Below are positions 1-4,541 of a DNA stretch of 9,645 nt, piece after piece; the stretch's first letter is position 1; each line of letters opens with the position of its first letter. The notes under the pieces are model-generated. The model did no database searches. It saw nothing but the letters and a program-made list of their open reading frames with translations, and had not been told where the DNA came from. The stretch is from Candidatus Margulisiibacteriota bacterium (GTDB lineage: Bacteria > Margulisbacteria > Termititenacia > Termititenacales > Termititenacaceae). The stretch is taken from the NCBI GenBank assembly GCA_031279615.1, contig JAITIE010000142.1:1-9645 (forward strand), read 5' to 3'. The position numbers and the translations under genes are program-made.

Positions 1-989
1 GTGAGAAACAACAATCCGTTGAGCAGAAATTCCAGAAAATTATCGAGCCGGCGCATTTTCCGCACGTGCAAGGTGTACTTATCCTGCCGGGGTAGTTTAA
101 GCGAATAATCGCAAAACTCCTTGTACATTTTCAGCCAATCCAGATGGGTATAACAGCTGGAAAAATTCGGGACGGTTTCCGGCTGGAGTTTGGGTTTTTG
201 CGGACGCAGGCTAAATTGCTCGAAAGATAAAAGCACAAAATTATTGGCCAGGTAATGCCGGGTCTCCGCAATGCTCTGCGGCGTCGCGTCAAATATATGA
301 CGGCAATGCGCCGGCCTTTTGTGCTTGCGCAGAAAATTCAGCATCAGGTACTGCTCCGGAACATAGCGGCAGAGAAACTGCTGGCGGTTACTGGCCACGG
401 GATGTTTCCGGAACCAAACTTGTTCCGCTTTGGACATCAGCGGAATGTCAAATAGATCCCGCAAATCGGCGGTTAGGCCGAAAAAAGCAAAATCACTCAG
501 ATGAAAAGGGTAGGGATAAAGGCCTTCCGGATTTCTGGTGACGAAAGCGCAGGCCAGCAGCCTTTGTTTGACTATTTTATAATCAGCTTCGTATTTGTTG
601 TAGGCGGCAAAATAACGTAAAAAATTTTTGCCAGTCAGACAAAAATCCGTGCGAAGTTTAAAGACGTATTTGGTTTTGACTTTTTTCAGGCCGCTGGCTG
701 TGGCTGTTATTTGGCGGTTGACATTGTTGAGAGCGCTGTCAGCAGCGCAAGAATACGGGAAGGCGCCGGGGTCCTGGTTGTAAATAATTTCATCCGCATT
801 TAGTTCGGAAGCGTCTTCGCCGCGCCAGGTCGAGAGAATAATTTTGGCCTGGGGGCAAAATTTGCGGAGCGAAGCAATGGTCTTGGCGGCGTAATTTTCG
901 GGCAAATAATCCTCGTAGTTTACACTGAGGCTTGGGGGTTTTAATGAACCCTGCGTCACAAAAGTAATATCTTGCGGATCAATGCTCAT
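1..989 (-). CDS. WavE-family LPS/glycan glycosyltransferase-like protein (3' end outside window)
   Basis: This reading frame is open from ATG at 989 to the left edge (329 codons, no stop seen), so the C-terminus is missing. The start overlaps the stop of the upstream ATPase gene by 4 bp (ATGA, 986-989), which supports the start and suggests translational coupling. The N-terminus (DITFVTQGSL) and the motifs KLRTD (residues 111-115) and SDFAFFG (165-171) fit the WavE lipopolysaccharide-synthesis family (Pfam PF07507). Members are associated with LPS core synthesis and have a GT-A-like N-terminal half; the RTD acidic residue is a candidate nucleotide-sugar/metal ligand. I see no signal peptide or membrane segment, so it is probably cytosolic. 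As the third gene of a glycan-export operon it likely adds or modifies a sugar on the exported glycan. The family call rests on recalled motifs; the sugar substrate is unknown. Confidence 0.75.
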   Translation of the reverse strand, partial: MSIDPQDITFVTQGSLKPPSLSVNYEDYLPENYAAKTIASLRKFCPQAKIILSTWRGEDASELNADEIIYNQDPGAFPYSCAADSALNNVNRQITATASGLKKVKTKYVFKLRTDFCLTGKNFLRYFAAYNKYEADYKIVKQRLLACAFVTRNPEGLYPYPFHLSDFAFFGLTADLRDLFDIPLMSKAEQVWFRKHPVASNRQQFLCRYVPEQYLMLNFLRKHKRPAHCRHIFDATPQSIAETRHYLANNFVLLSFEQFSLRPQKPKLQPETVPNFSSCYTHLDWLKMYKEFCDYSLKLPRQDKYTLHVRKMRRLDNFLEFLLNGLLFL

Positions 990-1762
990 CTTTGGCCTAA
1001 CAACTCCCTGTACGTTTGGAGAATATCTGGAGTCGGGCCGTCTCCCAGCATTTTGCCGTGTTCCAGCAAAATACAGCGGGAGCAGGTGGCTTCTATATAT
1101 TCTGTTATATGGCTGACTAAAATAACCGTCCGCCCTTGATTTTTGATAATCTCTTTCATTTTGTTCAGGGATTTTTCCCGAAAAGCCAGATCGCCCACAG
1201 CTAATACTTCATCGACTATTAAAATGTCGGCATTGAGATGCGCCGCCACCGCAAAAGCGAGGCGGACATACATGCCGGAGGAGTAGCGCTTGACGGGCGT
1301 GTCGATGAAAGCGGCGTCCAGTTCGGAAAAAGCGACGATTTCGTCAAATTTTTGCTGGATTTCCCAGCGGCGCATGCCGAGGAAAGCGCCGTTCATAAAA
1401 ATATTTTCCCGTCCGGTCAGCTCGGGATGAAAACCGGTGCCGACTTCGAGGAGGGCGGAAACTTTGCCGCGGGATCTTACATAGCCGGAGCTGGGACGGG
1501 TGATTCTGGTCAGGATTTTGAGAAGCGTGGATTTGCCAGCGCCGTTGCGGCCAACCAGTCCCAGAGACTCTCCTTGAGCCAGAGTAAGAGAGACATCCTG
1601 CAAAGCATAAAATTTATGCTTGTTCTGAACGATTTTTGGCTGGTGGCGCAGCTTCTCCAGCCAGAGATTGATATCCTCGCGCAAAGTGCCTGACCCGAAC
1701 GAGCCAAGCTGATATTCTTTATATACTTTTTCTACGGCAAAGACCGGCAGTTTGTCGGACGT
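986..1762 (-). CDS. Wzt/TagH/KpsT-type polysaccharide ABC exporter ATPase, apparent ACG start
   Basis: This is the nucleotide-binding subunit of a polysaccharide/polyol-phosphate exporter, energising flipping of a lipid-linked glycan across the inner membrane with the permease encoded just upstream. Numbered from the proposed start (258 aa) it has Walker A GRNGAGKST (71-79), the family-typical stretch around VGTGFHPELTGREN, signature YSSGM (160-164), Walker B ILIVDE (180-185) and switch His in VSH (218). It ends soon after the ATPase fold, without the C-terminal glycan-binding domain of long Wzt proteins. Start choice: the first strand of the fold (VFAVEKVYKEYQL) must be included, but no ATG, GTG or TTG lies between the in-frame TAG at 1781-1783 and that strand. 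An SD (GAGAGGAG) sits 8 nt before ACG at 1760-1762, followed by codons for SDKLPVF. CTG at 1748-1750 has no SD, and TTG at 1684 would remove the first strand. Function is firm; the start is an inference. Confidence 0.88.
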   Translation of the reverse strand, partial: TSDKLPVFAVEKVYKEYQLGSFGSGTLREDINLWLEKLRHQPKIVQNKHKFYALQDVSLTLAQGESLGLVGRNGAGKSTLLKILTRITRPSSGYVRSRGKVSALLEVGTGFHPELTGRENIFMNGAFLGMRRWEIQQKFDEIVAFSELDAAFIDTPVKRYSSGMYVRLAFAVAAHLNADILIVDEVLAVGDLAFREKSLNKMKEIIKNQGRTVILVSHITEYIEATCSRCILLEHGKMLGDGPTPDILQTYRELLGQR

Positions 1763-1780
1763 ATGGTCTGCTCCTCTCTT

Positions 1781-2635
1781 CTATAAAGTGTCTATAAAAG
1801 TTTTTTCTATCTTGTTAAAGAAAATTAATCCGACCAGACAGAACAGCAGGGCGAGACCGAAATTGAGAAAATAGCCGCTCAGGGACATTTCAAAAACATT
1901 AAAAAATATTTTGCGAGACAACTCCATCACTCCGGTCATCGGATTGAGCAGGCAGACCCATTTGAATCCGTCCGGTATCTGCGCTATGGGGTAGACCACC
2001 GGAGTTACATACATCCAAAGCTGTGTAATGAAATCTATTAAAAAAAGCAGGTCTTTGTATTTAGTGGTTAGCGAAGCAAAGAGCAATCCCATGCCCAGCG
2101 CGGTAATTATAGCCTGCAGCAAAACCAGCGGCAGTAGAAATAACAGCGCCAGTCCGGACACATCGACCTGACCCTGGAAAACATAAAATCCGTACAGGCC
2201 AAAGAAAACCAAAAAGTGGGCGCCAAAAGGTATCAAAGGGCTGACCATTTCGGCGAGAGGAATAATGAGGCGCGGGAAGTACACTTTGCCGAAGACATTG
2301 GAGTTCGCGTTAAAAGTGTTGGCGGCGGAGGACAGGCAGGTGGAGAAAAAGCTCCAGATAATGGTGCTGGCCATGTAGAAGACGGCGGTCGGCACGGCGC
2401 CGGTAGAGATTTTGGCGATGCGGCCGAAAACTACTGTAAAGACAATAGTAGTCAGCGCGGGTTTGATTAAAAACCAGAGCGGTCCAAGGATGGATTGTTT
2501 GTAATTGGCGACAAAGTTGCGGTAGATGTATTGTTTGAATAGGTCACGGTAGGAAAATAGCTCCCGGAAATTAAAATCCAGCCAGCTAACAGCCGGACCG
2601 GAAATATTGTCCCAGCGCAATTCCGACACAGACAT
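1781..2635 (-). CDS. Wzm/TagG/KpsM-type polysaccharide ABC exporter permease
   Basis: This is the membrane subunit of an ABC-2 type exporter for O-antigen, capsule or teichoic-acid-like glycans; it forms the inner-membrane channel with the ATPase encoded 18 bp downstream. At 284 aa it has the usual family length. An amphipathic N-terminal stretch with FSYRDLFKQYIYRNFVANYK is followed by the hallmark YKQSILGPLWFLIKPA. About six membrane segments follow (roughly 53-71, 84-104, 121-150, 161-188, 197-217, 255-274), with family motifs VYFPRLIIPLAE, SLTTKYKDL, YVTPVVYP and LNPMTGVME. The end (KIEKTFIDTL) looks like the natural C-terminus. The ATG is preceded by an SD (AGGTGAG, about 6 nt away). It is the first gene of the operon, transcribed from a promoter near 2786-2815. 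The exported glycan cannot be read from the sequence. Confidence 0.92.
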   Translation of the reverse strand: MSVSELRWDNISGPAVSWLDFNFRELFSYRDLFKQYIYRNFVANYKQSILGPLWFLIKPALTTIVFTVVFGRIAKISTGAVPTAVFYMASTIIWSFFSTCLSSAANTFNANSNVFGKVYFPRLIIPLAEMVSPLIPFGAHFLVFFGLYGFYVFQGQVDVSGLALLFLLPLVLLQAIITALGMGLLFASLTTKYKDLLFLIDFITQLWMYVTPVVYPIAQIPDGFKWVCLLNPMTGVMELSRKIFFNVFEMSLSGYFLNFGLALLFCLVGLIFFNKIEKTFIDTL

Positions 2636-2719
2636 TACCGCTCACCTGCGCTGGAATTGTTGAGAAAAGCGGCTGGACAGGCGCGAACGCCAGATTTTTG
2701 GCTTACCTGCGGGAAATAT

Positions 2720-2745
2720 GGGGGGGGGGGGGGGGGGGTGGGGGG
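2720..2745. repeat. Long poly-G tract (G19-T-G6)
   Basis: Nineteen consecutive G (2720-2738), one T, then six G (2740-2745). On the strand of the downstream exporter operon this reads as C6-A-C19, and it lies in the putative 5' leader about 85 bp before the permease ATG. Tracts this long slip during replication and are classic phase-variation elements in surface-glycan loci. They are also a common site of misassembly or polymerase error, so the exact length should not be trusted. Confidence 0.9.
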
Positions 2746-2785
2746 CGAATTGGATACTGGTAATATGATTATTCATGTTAATTAC

Positions 2786-2815
2786 ATTATAGTAAGATTA
2801 TTTAAAACTTGTCTA
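2786..2815 (-). promoter_or_regulatory. Sigma70-like promoter for the glycan-export operon
   Basis: On the minus strand, TAGACA (2810-2815, five of six to TTGACA) is separated by 18 bp from a perfect TATAAT (2786-2791). Transcription would begin near 2779 and give a leader of about 140 nt containing the C-tract. A second TATAAT at 2822-2827 on the same strand has no clear -35. The call is by pattern only. Confidence 0.55.
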
Positions 2816-2859
2816 TTTACGATTATACATAGCGCGTTTGAGCTATTTAAACTTGACTC

Positions 2860-3792
2860 TTAACGCCGCTCCTGGCTTGTAAACCGAGAGACCCGCTCCC
2901 GCATAATATTTGACAAAGCGGTTTTGTAATTCCGGCTGAGCGTATTGTTGTTATTGATAAGAGCGGTGAATTTTTCTAAATAAGCCAGCGCCCGGTTGAC
3001 CGGCGCGGAGCGCGGTATTTTCAGATAATCCGCCAGACTCTGAAAATCTTTTTCCCGAATATTGTTTTGCCGGCTGTTGAGCGTGAGCGCCATTTCAGAT
3101 TTTTCGCCGGGGATAACCAAACGGGAGGAAACTAAATCATAGACGGGGGACAAGCGTCTTTCACCGCCGGCCAAATATTGCAGGGAAAAATTTTTGGTAT
3201 GCGCGTCGCCGTTGCCGATAATAAAAGAAAACAACACTGTTTCGTAAAAAAGCTGCGCGTCCAGGCCCGGCGCGGTGGAAAGCTCCCGGAGTTTCCTGCC
3301 GATTTGCTCGTAAGAGCCTTGATATTTGTCGCGGACATTAAGGTTTAAGATTTGCTGGAAATCTTCCTGATGGATTTTTTGCCGCTTGTCGCGGTCAAAA
3401 CGTTTGACAACATAGGCCAGTGTGCCGTCCGTCAGCTTGAGCAAAGCATGGGGCGGGACGTTGAGACCGGCTTCTTGAGCCAGCGCCATGCAGAGATTCT
3501 CATTTTCGGGCAGATGAGGAAAATCCTGCGTCTGCGGTTTTAAGATGTATTCTCCGCCCGCGGCGGTCGGCTCCAAAATGTTTTTTCTGGCGTTTAGGCG
3601 CAGGGAAAATTTGGGCTGCACGCCCGAGATGGACATTTGCGGCGACAGGGCCACGGCTTGCGCCGCCAGATTGCTGGCAGTCAGTTCCAAAACCGGCGGA
3701 GTTCCCCGGCCAAAAAGCTTTTTTAGGCAGCCAGCGTGGTAAAGACTTTCCGTGTTTTTCAGCGGCTGGCCGCAGCTCCAGCAGGCGGTCAT
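2860..3792 (-). CDS. hipT: HipT-like Ser/Thr kinase toxin of a tripartite HipBST system
   Basis: This is a HipA-family kinase lacking the usual HipA N-terminal domain, which a separate upstream gene (hipS) encodes. At 310 aa it is close to E. coli HipT. Visible landmarks are SIS (54-56) in MSISGVQPKF, matching the SIS autophosphorylation/gating motif of E. coli HipT; a likely ATP-binding lysine in EYILKP (K85); KRFDRD (130-135); the catalytic loop GNGDAHTKNFS (193-203, D196); and the metal-binding YDLVS (D219). All key residues are present, so an active kinase is expected. The extreme N-terminus has C4-x2-C7 and H19-x2-C22, a possible zinc knuckle that E. coli HipT lacks. The start is supported by an SD (GAGGA) about 6 nt upstream and by a 4-bp ATGA overlap with hipS. 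Related kinases phosphorylate aminoacyl-tRNA synthetases (HipA on GltX, HipT on TrpS); the target here is unknown. Confidence 0.88.
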   Translation of the reverse strand: MTACWSCGQPLKNTESLYHAGCLKKLFGRGTPPVLELTASNLAAQAVALSPQMSISGVQPKFSLRLNARKNILEPTAAGGEYILKPQTQDFPHLPENENLCMALAQEAGLNVPPHALLKLTDGTLAYVVKRFDRDKRQKIHQEDFQQILNLNVRDKYQGSYEQIGRKLRELSTAPGLDAQLFYETVLFSFIIGNGDAHTKNFSLQYLAGGERRLSPVYDLVSSRLVIPGEKSEMALTLNSRQNNIREKDFQSLADYLKIPRSAPVNRALAYLEKFTALINNNNTLSRNYKTALSNIMRERVSRFTSQERR

Positions 3793-4112
3793 TGCAATTC
3801 CTCGATAGTAACCGCGCCGATGGTGTCGCGGCCAACTGCCAGAAGCAGGCCAAAAGCGTCGCGCCGGTCTATTTTGTATCGGGCAGTTACGACATTGAGA
3901 TACCAGCCCTCCGGCAACAGTCCGGCAAAAAAAGGAAAAAGCCGCGCGCTGCTCAGCGGGACAGCGCTAAATGGCAGCGACGCGGAAATAGGCGGATTTT
4001 TCGTCCGAAAATCAGCGTCGTAAGTAAAACTAAAACCATCCGGCGTTTCCGCCAGTATGCCGGCTGGCGCGCCCCGGAAATAAACCCGCGCTTTTCTATT
4101 CATACTATTCAT
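3789..4112 (-). CDS. hipS: HipS-like small antitoxin (detached HipA N-terminal domain)
   Basis: The 107-aa product matches the HipA N-terminal domain (Pfam 'couple_hipA'). It has an N-terminal strand pair KARVYFRGAPAGIL (7-20), PISASLPF (41-48), FFAGLLPEG (61-69) and the closing DAFGLLLAVGRDTIGAV (85-101). In tripartite HipBST systems this small protein is the antitoxin that neutralises HipT, while HipB mainly provides DNA binding; that role is carried over by family knowledge. The ATG at 4110-4112 overlaps the hipB stop (ATGA) and has GGAG five nt upstream. A second in-frame ATG lies three codons later, created by a 9-bp tandem duplication. The stop overlaps hipT by 4 bp, so the three proteins are probably coupled in translation. 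The domain ends cleanly in its normal place, which argues for a genuine split gene and against a frameshifted hipA. Confidence 0.87.
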   Translation of the reverse strand: MNSMNRKARVYFRGAPAGILAETPDGFSFTYDADFRTKNPPISASLPFSAVPLSSARLFPFFAGLLPEGWYLNVVTARYKIDRRDAFGLLLAVGRDTIGAVTIEELQ

Positions 4113-4117
4113 ACTAT
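4096..4117 (-). repeat. 9-bp tandem duplication at the hipB/hipS junction
   Basis: On plus the unit TCATACTAT occurs twice in a row (4100-4108, 4109-4117), with a partial CTAT at 4096-4099. On the coding strand each copy carries an ATG in the hipS frame (4110-4112 and 4101-4103). Copy-number change would add or remove three residues at the HipS N-terminus and keep the frame. Confidence 0.8.
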
Positions 4118-4294
4118 CTCCAGACGGCGGCCAAAAAAATCCAGCAATTGCTTGAGTTTATCGTAGCGAAAATTCAATCTGCCTTGCTCCAGATTGCGGA
4201 TAAAACGCAAGCCAACCCCGCTGCGACGGGAGAGTTCCACCTGAGTTAATCCGGCGGTTTTTCTAATTTTAGCAAAGTCTTTAGCTAAACTCAT
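4109..4294 (-). CDS. hipB: HipB-like XRE-family antitoxin/repressor
   Basis: A 61-aa helix-turn-helix protein of the XRE/Cro class. The core AGLTQVELSRRSGVGLRFIRNLEQG (about residues 14-38) is a canonical HTH, followed by a dimerisation-like helix KLKQLLDFFG. It is shorter than E. coli HipB (88 aa) and lacks a long C-terminal tail. It is the first gene of the hipB-hipS-hipT operon and overlaps hipS by 4 bp. It probably dimerises and represses the operon at three TATAC-N8-GTATA sites upstream. There is no SD before the ATG; a promoter -10 (TAAAAT) ends 6 nt upstream, so the message may be leaderless. Specific assignment as HipB, as opposed to a generic XRE regulator, comes from the operon context. 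Confidence 0.88.
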   Translation of the reverse strand: MSLAKDFAKIRKTAGLTQVELSRRSGVGLRFIRNLEQGRLNFRYDKLKQLLDFFGRRLEIV

Positions 4295-4300
4295 ACGGAT

Positions 4301-4329
4301 ATTTTATACTATATTAGGTATAATTTCAA
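4301..4329 (-). promoter_or_regulatory. hipBST promoter, operator in the spacer
   Basis: On the minus strand, TTGAAA (4324-4329) and TAAAAT (4301-4306) are separated by exactly 17 bp. The predicted start falls at or next to the hipB ATG (4292-4294), which has no SD. Operator O1 occupies nearly the whole spacer, so bound HipB would block RNA polymerase. A second AT-rich candidate (TTAAAA 4367-4372, TATAAA 4344-4349, spacer 17) has O2 in its spacer in the same way. Low sequence complexity limits certainty. Confidence 0.5.
4305..4322. promoter_or_regulatory. Putative HipB operator O1
   Basis: TATAC-N8-GTATA, a perfect 5-bp inverted repeat with 8-bp spacing. The geometry equals the E. coli HipB operator TATCC-N8-GGATA. 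It is the site closest to hipB and lies between the -35 and -10 of its promoter. Confidence 0.7.
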
Positions 4330-4345
4330 TAGGAGCTATTTGATT

Positions 4346-4363
4346 TATACTATATAAGGTATA
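4346..4363. promoter_or_regulatory. Putative HipB operator O2
   Basis: A second perfect TATAC-N8-GTATA, 41 bp from O1. Its central 8 bp (TATATAAG) differ from those of O1 (TATATTAG) at one base. The full 18-bp sites differ only at that position, pointing to one protein recognising both. Confidence 0.7.
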
Positions 4364-4387
4364 ATATTTTAATGGGAAGTATAGCAT

Positions 4388-4405
4388 TATATCATATGTA
4401 GTATA
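4388..4405. promoter_or_regulatory. Putative degenerate HipB operator O3
   Basis: TATAT-N8-GTATA, nine of ten half-site bases matching O1 and O2, with a different centre (CATATGTA). It begins 42 bp beyond O2, close to the O1-O2 step of 41 bp. The regular phasing makes it more credible than the sequence alone would in AT-rich DNA. Confidence 0.5.
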
Positions 4406-4541
4406 AAATTTGCTGGTTTTTCTAATTTTTCTGAGAATAGCCTGCGGTATTCTATCTGTAAGGGGATAATTCCCAAAACAAAATTTAGACGGACAAACAC
4501 ACTGTCAAACTTTCCGGCCATTTATGCTAGTATTACTCCCC
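4406..4541 (+). other. Upstream region of valS with two short hairpins
   Basis: No gene is seen here. Two small inverted repeats occur: AGAATA/TATTCT with inner CC/GG (4434-4453, one bulged G) and GGGGA/TTCCC (4462-4474, one G-T pair). Neither is followed by a T-run on either strand. There is no T-box signature. TAGTAT (4528-4533), preceded by TG and one base, is a weak extended -10 located 8 nt before the chosen valS ATG; no good -35 accompanies it. Confidence 0.35.

Larger units (their letters stand above)
2636..2859 (-). other. Intergenic leader between hipT and the exporter operon
   Basis: This 224-bp stretch has no credible gene. Read on the minus strand it contains a TATAAT promoter, then a putative leader of about 140 nt holding a long C-tract (G-tract on plus) and a short GC hairpin with a UUCG loop (stem GGCG/CGCC, 2680-2691). 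The SD of the permease gene follows. An 11-bp near-repeat (GCTCACCTGCG at 2640-2650, GCTTACCTGCG at 2701-2711) includes that SD. Two copies of TATTTAAA(A)CTTG lie at 2799-2811 and 2844-2855. I see no convincing intrinsic terminator after hipT, so readthrough from hipBST into the exporter genes is possible. Confidence 0.55.

Noticed and set aside
1781..1783. TAG recoding that would fuse permease and ATPase
   Set aside because: The permease ends at its normal C-terminus, a strong SD follows the TAG, and the apbE-like gene also ends with TAG, so there is no sign of a reassigned code.
2671..2700. GC hairpin followed by T5 on the plus strand as a terminator
   Set aside because: No plus-strand gene lies upstream of it, and the stem is only about four pairs. 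On the transcribed minus strand there is no U-run after it.
2743..2753. GGGCGAATTGG next to the G-tract resembles a cloning-vector junction downstream of a T7 promoter
   Set aside because: The match is only 11 bp and the sequence on both sides departs from the vector. Contamination cannot be excluded, but the evidence is too thin to call.
2799..2855. Direct repeats TATTTAAA(A)CTTG as regulator sites or attachment sites
   Set aside because: There are only two AT-rich copies, differing by one base in length and not equally placed relative to the TATAAT elements. No integrase or element boundary is nearby.
2657..2863. 68-aa plus-strand ORF across the G-tract
   Set aside because: Its coding is dominated by the poly-G run (poly-Gly), it has no family features, and it starts inside the permease leader. 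It is a chance frame.
3789..4112. hipS/hipT as one hipA broken by a frameshift
   Set aside because: The split falls at the domain boundary. hipT has its own SD and an N-terminal extension (Cys/His motif) absent from a simple HipA continuation, and the 4-bp overlap mirrors the hipB-hipS junction. It fits HipBST better than a pseudogene.
4406..4541. T-box riboswitch controlling valS
   Set aside because: There is no T-box consensus, no stem I, and no terminator/antiterminator pair. The region before the start is too short and AT-rich.
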